In this document: piece by piece, positions 43,701 to 53,181 of the stretch | Position numbering within the stretch: the stretch's first letter is position 1 | Layout of the letters: each line of letters opens with the position of its first letter | Assembly: GCF_004795855.1 (NCBI RefSeq) | Contig: NZ_CP039252.1 | Span: 1,798,001 to 1,862,000 of the forward strand | Origin: Hydrogenophaga sp. PAMC20947 | GTDB taxonomy: Bacteria > Pseudomonadota > Gammaproteobacteria > Burkholderiales > Burkholderiaceae_C | DNA length: 64,000 bases | Direction: 5' to 3' | Made by a program: the position numbers and the translations under genes | The notes under the pieces: model-generated | What the model was told of the DNA's origin: nothing | Database searches by the model: none | What the model saw: only the letters and a program-made list of their open reading frames with translations

Positions 43701-44654
43701 TTAAACCCCTGCCAGCACCCTGACATGCGCTTCCACGCTGCGCCCAAGCGAGCCAAAGTCGTAGCCGCCCTCCAGGCAACTGACAATGCGGCCCTTGGCA
43801 TGGCGCCTGGCGACATCCATCAGGCGCTCGGTAATCCAGATGTAGTCCTGCTCCACCAGGCCAAGCTGGCCCATGTCGTCTTCCCGGTGGCCGTCGAAGC
43901 CAGCGCTGATGAACACCATCTCGGGCTTGTGGGCTTCCAGACGCGGCAGCCACATCATGTCAATGAGCTCACGGATGTCCATGCCCCGCGTGTGAGCGGC
44001 CACGGGGAGATTGACCAGGTTGTCGGCGGTCTGGTGGTCCCACGCTGGATAGAACGGGTGCTGGTAGAAGCTGCACATCAGGATGCGCTGATCCCCGGCC
44101 ACAATGTCTTCCGTGCCGTTGCCGTGGTGCACATCAAAATCAATGATGGCCACCCGCTTGAGCCCATGGCGCTGCAAGGCGTATTTGGCCGCCACCGCCA
44201 CGTTGTTCACAAAGCAAAAACCCATGGCCTGGTTGCGGGTGGCATGGTGCCCGGGCGGGCGCACAGCACAAAAGGCATTGGCCAATTCGCCAGCGATCAC
44301 AGCATCGGTCGCCTCCAGCGCGGCACCGGCGGCGCGCAAGATGGCGTCCCAGGAATACTCATTGATGGACGTGTCCGGATCGACCTGCGCATGGCGGGGC
44401 CCGCCAGCGGCCACTTCATCGCGCAGATTGTCTGACAGACCTCGCAGGCCAGCGACGTACATGCGGTCGTGCGCCAGTTCGATATCGGTCAGCGAGGCCG
44501 GATTGGGCTCGCGGCGCTGCAGCGCAGCGTTCAGACCGCTGGCGCTCAGGCGGTCTTCGATGGCATCGAGACGCTGGGGACATTCGGGATGGCCCCGGCC
44601 CATTTCGTGTTGCCAGCAAGCCTTGTGGGTGAAATAGCCGGTGGGCAAACTCAT
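43701..44654 (-). CDS. Histone deacetylase-family amidohydrolase (acetylpolyamine type)
   Basis: A 317-residue Zn-dependent deacetylase of the arginase/HDAC fold, from ATG 44654. RPPGHHATRNQAMGFCFVNNVAVAA holds the His-His catalytic pair, IIDFDVHHGNGTEDI the zinc-binding Asp and His, and FISAGFDGHRED the third ligand Asp. A Tyr-bearing loop GGYDFGSLGRSVEAH closes the site. Bacterial members deacetylate polyamines or other acetylated amines; some are annotated as AcuC/AphA-like. Its start lies only 26 bp from the divergent MoxR gene. Confidence 0.92.
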   Translation of the reverse strand: MSLPTGYFTHKACWQHEMGRGHPECPQRLDAIEDRLSASGLNAALQRREPNPASLTDIELAHDRMYVAGLRGLSDNLRDEVAAGGPRHAQVDPDTSINEYSWDAILRAAGAALEATDAVIAGELANAFCAVRPPGHHATRNQAMGFCFVNNVAVAAKYALQRHGLKRVAIIDFDVHHGNGTEDIVAGDQRILMCSFYQHPFYPAWDHQTADNLVNLPVAAHTRGMDIRELIDMMWLPRLEAHKPEMVFISAGFDGHREDDMGQLGLVEQDYIWITERLMDVARRHAKGRIVSCLEGGYDFGSLGRSVEAHVRVLAGV

Positions 44655-44680
44655 CTGAAAATTACGGTATGGTTCGCGGC

Positions 44681-45601
44681 ATGATTGCCGACTCAAAACT
44701 CCAACAATTGCTCGATCAGCTTAACACGGTGATCGTGGGAAAATCGGCCCAGGTAGCCGACTGCGTGGCCTGCCTGCTGGCCGGCGGACACCTGCTGATT
44801 GAAGACGTGCCAGGCGTAGGGAAAACCACGCTGGCCCATGCCCTGTCGCGCTCTTTTGGCCTGCAGTTTTCGCGGGTGCAGTTCACCGCCGACCTGATGC
44901 CCAGCGATCTGGTGGGCATCTCCATTTACGAACGGGGTCGCGAAGGCTTTGTGTTCCATCCGGGCCCGGTGTTCGCTCAAGTCTTGCTGGCCGACGAGAT
45001 CAACCGAGCCAGCCCCAAGACCCAAAGCGCCTTGCTGGAAGCCATGGAGGAAAAGCAGGTCACCGTGGAAGGATCGACCCGCCCACTGCCGAGCCCGTTT
45101 TTCGTGATCGCCACCCAGAATCCGCAGGACCAGTTGGGCACCTATGCTTTGCCAGAATCTCAGCTTGACCGGTTCCACATGCGCCTGTCTCTGGGTTATC
45201 CCGACCGCTTGGCGGAGCGCGAGTTGCTGCGCGGCAGCGACCGACGCCATATGCTGGACCAATTGGACCCTGTGCTGACGCCAGCTGATCTGGCCAGGCT
45301 GCAGCAAGCTGTCTTGGATGTGCACACCGCAGAACCGGTGCTGGACTACCTGCAGGATCTGGTGGCCGCGACCCGCTCGGGCCGCTGGTTTGCGCAAGGC
45401 CTTTCACCTCGCGCGGCCCTGGCCGTGATCCGGGCGGCCAAAGCCCAGGCCTTTCTGGGCGGCCGGGACTATGTGGCCCCCGATGACATTGCTGCCATCT
45501 TGCCGCAAACGGCGGCCCACCGACTGATCCCGGTAAGCGACGCCGGGCGCGGTTCGGTGGAACAAGTCAGGGCCATGATCGAGGCGGTACCCCTGCCGTG
45601 A
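44681..45601 (+). CDS. MoxR-family AAA+ ATPase
   Basis: 306 residues. Walker A GVGKTT in EDVPGVGKTTLAHALS (residues about 45-50), Walker B VLLADEINRASPKTQSALLEAMEE, sensor 1 VIATQNP, and the Arg-finger segment LDRFHMRLSLGYP are intact. The C-terminal lid domain includes SPRAALAVIRAAKAQAFLGGRDYVAPDDI. MoxR ATPases act as chaperones for maturation of partner proteins, and here the DUF58 and TgpA genes follow in the same direction. The conserved trio suggests envelope-protein activation. Confidence 0.94.
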   Translation: MIADSKLQQLLDQLNTVIVGKSAQVADCVACLLAGGHLLIEDVPGVGKTTLAHALSRSFGLQFSRVQFTADLMPSDLVGISIYERGREGFVFHPGPVFAQVLLADEINRASPKTQSALLEAMEEKQVTVEGSTRPLPSPFFVIATQNPQDQLGTYALPESQLDRFHMRLSLGYPDRLAERELLRGSDRRHMLDQLDPVLTPADLARLQQAVLDVHTAEPVLDYLQDLVAATRSGRWFAQGLSPRAALAVIRAAKAQAFLGGRDYVAPDDIAAILPQTAAHRLIPVSDAGRGSVEQVRAMIEAVPLP

Positions 45602-45649
45602 TCCAGCCCTCCGTCCCCAGAAAGGCCACATCGCCTGTCCGGAGGGATC

Positions 45650-46669
45650 ATGCCCACACTTGAAGCCACGCGCCCTTTGCAAGGCTGGCGCCCCACCGCA
45701 GCCGTGCGCAGGCGGGTGCAACAGTGGTTTCTGAACCGCCTGCCCCCCACCGACACCCTGACGCTGACCCAGCGCAACGTATACATTCTGCCCACCCGGG
45801 CGGGCTGGATGCTCGCGCTCACGCTGCTCGTATTGCTGGTGGGCAGCATCAATTACCAACTCAACCTGGGTTACTTGCTCACTTTCCTGCTGGCGGGCTG
45901 TGCCGTGGTGGGCATGCACGTGTGCCACGCCAACCTGCGCGGGCTCACCCTGCACCTGGTGCCACCGCTGCCGGTGCACGCAGGCCAGGCCGTGGCCCTG
46001 GAGGTGCGCTTGTCCAATGACCGAAAGAAAACACGGCACGGCATCGGAATCGGCGTCAAAACCGAGCGCCGGTTGATCGACGCCCACTTGGCCTGGGCTG
46101 ACGTACCGGCCCAAGGCACCGAAACGCTGCACGTGGCCTGGCCCCCTCCCCAGCGGGGCTTGCACGCACTGCCAGCCCTCACCGCGGTGACCCTGTTCCC
46201 TTTGGGCACGTTTCGCGTCTGGACGGTCTGGCGGCCCCACGCCAAGGTGCTGGTCTACCCCTCGATCGAAGCCGCACCGCCGCCACTGCCTGCGGGAGAG
46301 CCCCAGCCCGGCCACGCCGGCACCGCCCGCGCTCAAAGCACGGGCGAATTTGATGGTGTGCGTGCCTACCGGCGAGGTGATCCGCAGAAAACCGTCGTAT
46401 GGAAAAGAGCGGCCCAGACTTTTGCCGCCGGTCGGGACGATCTGGTCAGTCGCGACACATTGTCCGCACAGCGCCAGCAACTTTGGCTGGACCACGCCCA
46501 GTGCGGCACCCACGATCTTGAAACCCGCCTGTCGCGCCTGGCCGCCTGGGTGCTGATCGCCGAGCGGCTGGAACTGGATTACGGCCTGCGCCTGCCCGGA
46601 CAGGAGATTGCGCCAGGGCAAGGCACCAGCCACAAGACTCGATGCCTGGAGGCCATGGCGCTGTGTTGA
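45650..46669 (+). CDS. DUF58 domain membrane protein
   Basis: 339 residues. Two N-terminal membrane helices (AGWMLALTLLVLLVGSI, LNLGYLLTFLLAGCAVVGMHV) are followed by a beta-rich region and the DUF58 signature STGEFDGVRAYRRGDPQKTVVWKR near residue 230, which is thought to form a von Willebrand-like fold. It is the usual companion of MoxR ATPases and TgpA. It begins 48 bp after moxR and its stop overlaps the start of tgpA. The function is unresolved. Confidence 0.9.
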   Translation: MPTLEATRPLQGWRPTAAVRRRVQQWFLNRLPPTDTLTLTQRNVYILPTRAGWMLALTLLVLLVGSINYQLNLGYLLTFLLAGCAVVGMHVCHANLRGLTLHLVPPLPVHAGQAVALEVRLSNDRKKTRHGIGIGVKTERRLIDAHLAWADVPAQGTETLHVAWPPPQRGLHALPALTAVTLFPLGTFRVWTVWRPHAKVLVYPSIEAAPPPLPAGEPQPGHAGTARAQSTGEFDGVRAYRRGDPQKTVVWKRAAQTFAAGRDDLVSRDTLSAQRQQLWLDHAQCGTHDLETRLSRLAAWVLIAERLELDYGLRLPGQEIAPGQGTSHKTRCLEAMALC

Positions 46670-48738
46670 AGCCTTCTACCCGCTCTGAAACAACGCCAGG
46701 CCTTCGAACGCCGGCGGTCAAGCCCTGGGCCACCCGGCTGGGCAGCCTGCCCCGCGATACCCGGGACACCCTGTTTCTGCTCGCCGTGATTGGCTGGGTG
46801 GTGTTGATGCAGATCGGCCACATTCCATGGTGGTGCACGGCCCTGACCGCTACCGTGCTCACCTGGCGCAGCGTCCTCACACTTCGAGGACAACCCCTGC
46901 CCGGTTGGGCCTGGCGAATGGGACTGCTCGCATTGACCTTGGGCGCGACCTGGTTCAGCCACGGCACCTTGCTGGGGCGCGATGCCGGCGTCACGCTGAT
47001 CGTCGTTCTGTTGGCGCTCAAGACCCTCGAACTCAGAGCGCGCAGGGATGCCTTCGTGGTGTTTTTTCTCGCTTTTTTCACCCTGCTGACCCACTTTTTT
47101 TACTCCCAGTCGCTGCTCACCGCAGGAGGCATACTGATCGCGCTGCTGGGCCTGCTGACGGCCTTGGTGAATGCCCACATGCCAGTGGGTCGCCCGCCGC
47201 TTGCCCAATCGGCGGGCATCGCTGCCCGCATGACCGCCCTGGGCGCTCCCATCATGCTGGTGCTGTTTCTGCTCTTCCCCCGGTTTGCCCCTTTGTGGGG
47301 CATCCCCAGCGATGGCATGACGGGGCGCAGCGGCCTCTCCAACACCATGCGGGTGGGTGAAATCGCCAGCCTGGTGTTGAACGAGGACGTGGCCTTCCGC
47401 ATCCGGTTTGAGAGCGAGCCGCCGCTCCAGAGGAATTTGTATTTCCGGGGTCCAGTGCTGAGCGATTTTGATGGCATCGAATGGCGCCCCCTGCGCTCGG
47501 CCTTTCCCGCCCAGATGGCACTGAGCGCCAACCTGAAGGTCGAAGGTGAGCCCATTCGGTATGAGGTCACCATGGAGCCCAACAACCGATCCTGGTTGCT
47601 GCTGCTGGATGCTGCCAGTGAGCCGCCTGTCCTGCCGGGCCGGAGTGTCTTCCTGACCCCCGAACTGCAGTGGCGCACCGACGGACCCTTCAGAGAGTTG
47701 GTCCGCTTCAAGGCCCAGAGCCACACGCAATTTCGCCATGGACCTGAGGCCCCTGTCCTGGCTTTGCAAGATCTGGTGGACCTGCCCGGCGGATTCAACC
47801 CACGCACCCTGACATGGGCCCAGCAACTGCGCCAAACACATGGCGCCGGCCCAGGCGCCGCACCCGCGATTGTCGCCGCAGTGATGGACCACCTGCGCAC
47901 CGGTGGCTACTCTTACACCCTGGAGCCCGGCGTCTACGGTCGCAACACCGCTGATGAATTCTGGTTCGACAAACGGGAGGGGTTTTGTGAACACATCGCC
48001 TCCAGTTTCGTGATCCTGATGCGCGCACTCGACATTCCGGCCCGCATCGTCACGGGCTACCAGGGCGGTGAGCGCAATCCAGTTGATGGCTACTGGACCG
48101 TGAGGCAAAGTGATGCCCATGCCTGGACCGAGGTGTGGCTGCAGGGCCAGGGCTGGGTGCGCGTCGATCCCACTTCGGCCGTCTCGCCCGGGCGCATAGG
48201 TTCGTTTGAGCGCCTCCGAGCGATCGATGGCTTTTTCTCAAGCTCGCTGCGAAATCTGAACCCGACACTCGCAGCTCAAGTCCGCGCGGCCTGGGAAGCT
48301 GTCAACAACCGCTGGAACCAATGGGTGCTCAACTTCACCCAAGGCAAGCAGCTCGACCTGTTGAAATCATTGGGCTTCGACGCCCCCAGCTGGACCGACC
48401 TGGCCTATGTGCTGATTGGCGTGGTGATCGCGGTCAGTTTGGCAGGTGCCGGTTGGACCCTGTGGGAACGGCAACAGCACGACCCGTGGTTGCGCCTGCT
48501 CCAGAAAGGGCGGGCTCGGCTGAGTGGACTGGGATTGGCAGCGGCCCCGCACCAAACGCCTCGTGCAATGGCCGCGCAAGTGCGACAGCATTTTGGCGAC
48601 ACGCCCTTCAGCCAAAGCGTGACGAAATGGCTGATCCAGCTGGAAGCGCAGCGCTACAGCCCCCGCGCCTCGACCACGCTGGCTACACTGCAACGTGATT
48701 TCCAGAAGATTCAGTGGCCCAAAGGACCCGTTATTTGA
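46663..48738 (+). CDS. tgpA: Transglutaminase-like membrane protein TgpA (DUF3488-transglutaminase)
   Basis: 691 residues from GTG 46663, preceded by GGAGG at 46648; ATG 46642 is an alternative. Six N-terminal helices (DUF3488 part; LFLLAVIGWVVLMQIGHIPW first) and a long periplasmic loop lead to the transglutaminase core. In it KREGFCEHIASSFVILMRALDIPARIVTGY carries the nucleophilic Cys, and WTVRQSDAHAWTEVWL plus RVDPTSAV carry the His and Asp. A C-terminal helix and a cytoplasmic tail follow. It is essential in Pseudomonas aeruginosa. It overlaps DUF58 and mltB genes, giving a tightly coupled operon. Confidence 0.92.
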   Translation: MLKPSTRSETTPGLRTPAVKPWATRLGSLPRDTRDTLFLLAVIGWVVLMQIGHIPWWCTALTATVLTWRSVLTLRGQPLPGWAWRMGLLALTLGATWFSHGTLLGRDAGVTLIVVLLALKTLELRARRDAFVVFFLAFFTLLTHFFYSQSLLTAGGILIALLGLLTALVNAHMPVGRPPLAQSAGIAARMTALGAPIMLVLFLLFPRFAPLWGIPSDGMTGRSGLSNTMRVGEIASLVLNEDVAFRIRFESEPPLQRNLYFRGPVLSDFDGIEWRPLRSAFPAQMALSANLKVEGEPIRYEVTMEPNNRSWLLLLDAASEPPVLPGRSVFLTPELQWRTDGPFRELVRFKAQSHTQFRHGPEAPVLALQDLVDLPGGFNPRTLTWAQQLRQTHGAGPGAAPAIVAAVMDHLRTGGYSYTLEPGVYGRNTADEFWFDKREGFCEHIASSFVILMRALDIPARIVTGYQGGERNPVDGYWTVRQSDAHAWTEVWLQGQGWVRVDPTSAVSPGRIGSFERLRAIDGFFSSSLRNLNPTLAAQVRAAWEAVNNRWNQWVLNFTQGKQLDLLKSLGFDAPSWTDLAYVLIGVVIAVSLAGAGWTLWERQQHDPWLRLLQKGRARLSGLGLAAAPHQTPRAMAAQVRQHFGDTPFSQSVTKWLIQLEAQRYSPRASTTLATLQRDFQKIQWPKGPVI

Positions 48739-49859
48739 AACCCCTTGCTTTTATCCCGCGCCTGTCCCGATCCAGCTGGGTCACCGCTTCCACCCTCCTG
48801 ATCGCGATGGTCTGGCCTTGGAGCAGCAGCTTTGCGCAAAGCCTGCCCGCCAAACAACGTCCTGCGCAGGCCTCCCCGGCCAATGCAGAGGCAGCGCCCT
48901 TTCGCTACGCAGCCGACGCAGAGGCCATGACGTTTGCGATCGATCTGGCCATGCGGCGCGACCTCAGCCCGGATTGGGTGAAACAACAGCTGGGGCAAGC
49001 CGAGCGTCTGCCCCAAGCCATCCGTCTGATGCGCCCCGCACCCCGCGGCACATCCAAAAACTGGGCGGCTTACCGTGCCCGGTTCATTGAGCCTATCCGG
49101 ATCCAGGCGGGCCGCGAGTTCTGGGTGGACAACCGCGCCTGGCTGGAGCGGGCTCAGGCTGAATTTGGCGTCCCCGCCAGCCTGATCGTGGGTGTGATCG
49201 GGGTTGAAACCCTCTACGGGCAACACACCGGCAATTTTCGGGTCATCGACGCGCTGACCACGCTCGCCTTTGATTTCCCCAGCGAACACCCGCGCGCGAA
49301 AGAACGAAGCGAGTTCTTCAAAGCAGAACTGGAACAGTTTCTGAGCCTCACCGAGCGCAGCGGCATGGATCCGCAAGCCTTGCTAGGCAGCTACGCAGGC
49401 GCCATGGGCTGGCCACAGTTTATGCCCAGCAGCTGGATCAAGTACGCGATCGACTTCGATGGCGATGGACGCGTCGACCTCTTCAACAGCAAGGCCGACG
49501 TGATCGGCTCGGTGGCCAACTACTTCGTGGCCCACGGCTGGCAACGCGGCATGCCGACCCATTACCCGGTGAGCCTTTCCAGCAACCCAGCCGATCTCGA
49601 CGCCCTGCTCGCACCCGATATCCTGCCCACATTCAGCGTGGCCAGCTTCGCCGCCAAAGGAGCCCGTCTCGAAGGACTTGCCCTGCTACACACGGGCAAC
49701 CTGGCGCTCGTCGAGCTGGAAAACGGTGATGCACCCCGCAGCTATGTGGCCGGCACAGACAACTTCTACACCGTTACCCGCTACAACTGGAGCAGCTACT
49801 ACGCCATGGCAGTGATTGAACTCGGTCAAACCATTGCGGCGCAATTGCCGCCCCGCTGA
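48735..49859 (+). CDS. mltB: Lytic murein transglycosylase B
   Basis: 374 residues. TTG 48735 overlaps the tgpA stop (TTGA) and has AAAGGA upstream; GTG 48714 is an alternative. A signal segment (WVTASTLLIAMVWPWSSSFAQ) precedes the catalytic domain. The Glu in IVGVIGVETLYGQHTGNFRVIDAL is catalytic, and YAGAMGWPQFMPSSWIKYAIDFDGDGRVDLF matches MltB including the Ca-binding-like DFDGDG loop. No lipobox Cys is seen, so it looks soluble periplasmic. It cleaves peptidoglycan glycan strands to 1,6-anhydro products. Coupling to tgpA ties the two in envelope work. Confidence 0.93.
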   Translation: MKPLAFIPRLSRSSWVTASTLLIAMVWPWSSSFAQSLPAKQRPAQASPANAEAAPFRYAADAEAMTFAIDLAMRRDLSPDWVKQQLGQAERLPQAIRLMRPAPRGTSKNWAAYRARFIEPIRIQAGREFWVDNRAWLERAQAEFGVPASLIVGVIGVETLYGQHTGNFRVIDALTTLAFDFPSEHPRAKERSEFFKAELEQFLSLTERSGMDPQALLGSYAGAMGWPQFMPSSWIKYAIDFDGDGRVDLFNSKADVIGSVANYFVAHGWQRGMPTHYPVSLSSNPADLDALLAPDILPTFSVASFAAKGARLEGLALLHTGNLALVELENGDAPRSYVAGTDNFYTVTRYNWSSYYAMAVIELGQTIAAQLPPR

Positions 49860-49969
49860 TGCCACGCCCGAGGCCGGCGCTTGTGCTGTGTGGAACAATG
49901 CGGCACGCACCAACGAGCCCAGCACCTTGCTCGAAAACCTGATCACCCCCTGTTGTGAAGCCCTCGCCC

Positions 49970-50569
49970 ATGAAGAAGCGCCTCAAGGCCTGGTTGCCCA
50001 CACCGGAGACCCTGCGCACCAACCGGTGGTTGCGCTGGATGGGTCCAACGCTGCAGCATCCGCGTCTCTGGCATTTCAGCCGCAAAGGCATTGCCATGGG
50101 GCTGGCACTGGGCATATTCTTCGGGCTCCTGATTCCCGTGGCACAGATGCCCCTGGCCGCTGCTGCTGCCGTGGTGCTCAGGGCCAATCTCCCTATGGCG
50201 GTCGCCAGCACACTCATCACCAATCCGGTCACCTTTGGCCCGGTGTATTACGGCGCCTACCATCTGGGCAAGGCCATTTTGGGCCACCCCCCGGTGAGTG
50301 AAGCCCAGGCCAGCGCCTTTCTCGACAAAACCCTCAAAGAGCCCGCAGTCGAGCTGGGCATGGGCGAGCAATTCCTGCAATCGTTGCGCAGACTCGCCAC
50401 GGTGGGGAAACCGCTGGTGGTTGGCCTGGCCATTTTGGCCACCCTCAGCGGTATCCTGGTCTATTTCTTGATCAGCGCCATCTGGACACTGCGCGTGCGC
50501 TGGAGTCGGGCCAAGCGCTTGCGAGATCGGGCGGTGCCACCCGCCACCCCGACCACAAAGACACCTTGA
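49970..50569 (+). CDS. DUF2062 membrane protein
   Basis: 199 residues from ATG 49970 (GTG 49955 also possible). The family pattern is clear: a basic N-terminus ending FSRKGIAMGLALGIFFGLLIPVAQMPLAAAAAVVL, followed by ANLPMAVASTLITNPVTFGPVYYGAYHLG (the NP-T signature). A C-terminal hydrophobic segment (LVVGLAILATLSGILVYFLISAIW) precedes a basic tail. The function is unknown. It may share a promoter with mltB, 110 bp upstream. It is convergent with the alpha-E gene across a strong hairpin. Confidence 0.88.
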   Translation: MKKRLKAWLPTPETLRTNRWLRWMGPTLQHPRLWHFSRKGIAMGLALGIFFGLLIPVAQMPLAAAAAVVLRANLPMAVASTLITNPVTFGPVYYGAYHLGKAILGHPPVSEAQASAFLDKTLKEPAVELGMGEQFLQSLRRLATVGKPLVVGLAILATLSGILVYFLISAIWTLRVRWSRAKRLRDRAVPPATPTTKTP

Positions 50570-50587
50570 CGCCTCAACCGATAGCGC

Positions 50588-50616
50588 CTCAGGGCCGCCT
50601 GCCAGGCGGCCCTGAG
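50588..50616. terminator. Large hairpin between convergent DUF2062 and alpha-E genes
   Basis: CTCAGGGCCGCC (50588-50599) pairs perfectly with GGCGGCCCTGAG (50605-50616), a 12-bp stem with a 5-nt loop. It lies 19 bp after the DUF2062 stop and 12 bp after the alpha-E stop on the other strand. There is no T tract; it is likely a two-sided transcription end or 3' stabiliser. Confidence 0.6.
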
Positions 50617-50627
50617 GGCAGAGCTGC

Positions 50628-51593
50628 TCAGCCCTTCGCAGGCACGAGAAAATCGTCGCTGATGCGCTTGCCGAGTTCGTTGATGCGATCCAGGAACTGC
50701 GTGAGGTAGGCATGCAATCCCGAGGCCAGGATCTCGTCGATGCGGGCAAACTGGAGCTCTGCCTTGAGCTTGCCCGCCCGCCGCTGGGTCTCGCCGGAAT
50801 GGTCGTTGGACACAATATTGAGACGATCGACCACTTCGTTGACGCAGGCCGCCATGCTGCGCGGCATGTCGGCGCGCAACACCATGAGCTCGGCCACTTT
50901 CAAGGGCGTGATCACATCGCGGTACACCTTGCGGTACACCTCGAATCCGCTCACGCTGCGCAATATAGCGCTCCATTGGTAGAAGTCAAAATCTTCTTCC
51001 ATGGCCGCAGCGTCGCTGGTGTGGTCCTCATAGGCCGCGTGGTACTTCACATCCAACAGGCGAGCCGTGTTGTCTGCCCGCTCCAGAAACGTGCCCATGC
51101 GGTAGAAATGAAAAGCCTCATCGCGCAACATGGTGCCAATGGCCACGCCGCGAGACAGGTGTGAACGAAACTTCACCCACTCAAAGAATGGGCTCGGATC
51201 GCGTTCAAATGCAGCACCCTTGAGCATGCGCGACAACTCCAGCCAGGTCTGGTTCTGGGTTTCCCAGAATTCAGTGGTGAGTGTGCCTCGCACCGCCCTG
51301 GCATTTTCACGAGCGGCACGCAAGCAGGAGAAAATACTGGACGGGTTGCGTTCGTCACGCACCATGAAATCCAGCACGTTGCGCGGCGTGATTTCTTCAC
51401 CGTATTTTTCGATATAGGCGGGCATCAGCTCGCTGATACGCAACAGCCCCTCCCATCCGGCCTGGGCTTCGTGGCTGGACTGGGGCAAAAGGGAAGTCTG
51501 GTAGTTCACATCCAGCAGGCGGGCAGTATTCTCTGCACGCTCGGTGTAGCGGGACATCCAAAACAGGTGATCGGCGGTTCTTGAAAGCATCAT
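50628..51593 (-). CDS. Alpha-E domain-containing protein
   Basis: 321 residues from ATG 51593, which has GAGGAG upstream. It is all-helical, with the family start MMLSRTADHLFWMSRYTERAENTARLLDV repeated later as YRMGTFLERADNTARLLDVKYH (about residue 180). The two R/E-D-N-T-A-R-L-L-D-V units show an internal duplication. In Iyer and Aravind's analysis alpha-E proteins sit with circularly permuted ATP-grasp enzymes in predicted peptide-synthesis operons. Here the ATP-grasp gene ends 50 bp upstream. The biochemical role is not established. Confidence 0.92.
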   Translation of the reverse strand: MMLSRTADHLFWMSRYTERAENTARLLDVNYQTSLLPQSSHEAQAGWEGLLRISELMPAYIEKYGEEITPRNVLDFMVRDERNPSSIFSCLRAARENARAVRGTLTTEFWETQNQTWLELSRMLKGAAFERDPSPFFEWVKFRSHLSRGVAIGTMLRDEAFHFYRMGTFLERADNTARLLDVKYHAAYEDHTSDAAAMEEDFDFYQWSAILRSVSGFEVYRKVYRDVITPLKVAELMVLRADMPRSMAACVNEVVDRLNIVSNDHSGETQRRAGKLKAELQFARIDEILASGLHAYLTQFLDRINELGKRISDDFLVPAKG

Positions 51594-51643
51594 GTGGTTC
51601 TCCTCAATGGGTGTAGCAGGCGGCGAGCGGCGGATATCCGCAC

Positions 51644-53086
51644 TCAACGTCCCTCCATAATCCAGGTGTCTTTGGTGCCGCCGCCCTGTGACGAGTTCAC
51701 GACCAGGGAGCCCTCTTTCAGTGCCACCCGCGTCAATCCGCCGGGGACCATCTGCACCTCGGTTCCAGAAAGAACAAAAGGACGCAAATCGATGTGGCGC
51801 GGCGCGATGCCCTTTTCCACATACGTAGGACAGGTGGACAGCGACAGGGTGGGCTGGCCGATATAGCCATCGGGCTTGGCGAGAATGGCCTTGCGGAAGT
51901 CTTCAATCTCGGCCTTGGTCGAAGCTGGGCCGACCAACATGCCATAGCCCCCTGCTCCATGCACCTCCTTGACCACCAGGTCTTTCAGGTTGTCGAGGAT
52001 GTATTTCAGGTCATCGGCCTTGCGGCCCATGTAAGTCGGTACGTTGTTGAGAATGGGCTTCTCACCGAGGTAAAACTCGATCATCTTGGGCACATAGGGG
52101 TAGATCGACTTGTCATCGGCGACACCTGTGCCAACCGCATTGCAAATGTTCACATTGCCTGCACGGTATGCGTCCATCAACCCGGCACACCCCAGCGTCG
52201 AATTCGGGCGGAACACATTGGGGTCCAGAAAATCATCGTCGACCCGGCGGTAAATAACGTCGACCCGCTGAGGCCCACGGGTTGTTCGCATGAACACAAA
52301 CTGGTCCTTGACGAACAGATCCTGGCCTTCGACCAACTCGATGCCCATCTGCTGCGCGAGGAATGCGTGTTCGAAGTACGCACTGTTGTGCATGCCAGGT
52401 GTGAGCACCACAACGGTGGGCTCGCCCGCAGCGGCAGGAGCCACAGCGCGCAGTGTTTCCAGCAGCAAATCGGGATAGTGCGCCACTGGGGCAACGCGGT
52501 TTTCACCAAACAGTTCCGGGAACAACCGCATCATCATTTTGCGATCTTCGAGCATGTAGCTCACGCCGCTGGGCACACGCAAGTTGTCTTCCAGCACGTA
52601 ATACTCGCCCACGCCTTCTGCGTTCGGCGCGCGGACCATGTCCACGCCCGAAATATGCGAATAAACACCTTGCGCAAGATCCACACCCATCATTTCGGGG
52701 CGGAACTGGGCGTTCTTGAGAATCTGGTCTTCCGGGATATGACCGGCGCGGATGATTTCCTGGCCGTGATAAATATCGTCGAGAAATCGATTGAGCGCCG
52801 TGACCCGCTGGATCAGGCCCGCTTTCATTGAGCGCCATTCGTCGGTGGGAATGATGCGCGGGATCAGGTCAAACGGAATCAGGCGTTCGTTGCCCGATGC
52901 GTCTTCGTCTTTGTCCCCGTAGACTGCGAAAGTGATACCCACACGACGGAAGATAACCTCGGCCTCTTCCCTCCGGTCTGCCATGACTTCGGGGGGCTGC
53001 TCAGCCAACCAACGCGCATAGTTTTGGTAATGGGCGCGCACCTCGGTCGGTGAGGCGTGCATTTCGTCAAACTTGTGTAGGTTCAT
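51644..53086 (-). CDS. Circularly permuted ATP-grasp protein (type 2)
   Basis: 480 residues of the CP-ATP-grasp type 2 family (DUF404/407-like). Features are FRRVGITFAVYGDKDEDASGNERLIPFD (N-terminus), VAHYPDLLLETLRAVAP, the FVKDQFVFMRTTRGPQRVDVIYRRVDDDF segment, VNICNAVGTGVADDKSIY, and VVKEVHGAGGYGMLVGPAS, which is the glycine-rich loop of the grasp site. Predicted to ligate a carboxylate to an amine, making a small peptide-like product. It is directly upstream of alpha-E, and the Anbu peptidase and transglutaminase usually found in this set are not adjacent. Confidence 0.93.
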   Translation of the reverse strand: MNLHKFDEMHASPTEVRAHYQNYARWLAEQPPEVMADRREEAEVIFRRVGITFAVYGDKDEDASGNERLIPFDLIPRIIPTDEWRSMKAGLIQRVTALNRFLDDIYHGQEIIRAGHIPEDQILKNAQFRPEMMGVDLAQGVYSHISGVDMVRAPNAEGVGEYYVLEDNLRVPSGVSYMLEDRKMMMRLFPELFGENRVAPVAHYPDLLLETLRAVAPAAAGEPTVVVLTPGMHNSAYFEHAFLAQQMGIELVEGQDLFVKDQFVFMRTTRGPQRVDVIYRRVDDDFLDPNVFRPNSTLGCAGLMDAYRAGNVNICNAVGTGVADDKSIYPYVPKMIEFYLGEKPILNNVPTYMGRKADDLKYILDNLKDLVVKEVHGAGGYGMLVGPASTKAEIEDFRKAILAKPDGYIGQPTLSLSTCPTYVEKGIAPRHIDLRPFVLSGTEVQMVPGGLTRVALKEGSLVVNSSQGGGTKDTWIMEGR

Positions 53087-53181
53087 ATATGTGTTCTCCT
53101 GCCTTTAGCATAGCAAGACCTGAGCCAAGTTTCCAAAGGGCAAAAAAATAAGGCGGTTCCGGCAACCTTTTCGGGACCCTG

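Noticed and set aside
46579..48120. A 513-codon minus-strand frame
   Set aside because: Antisense to tgpA, which has intact transglutaminase motifs; the composition is Gln/Gly/His-rich, typical of a shadow in high-GC DNA.
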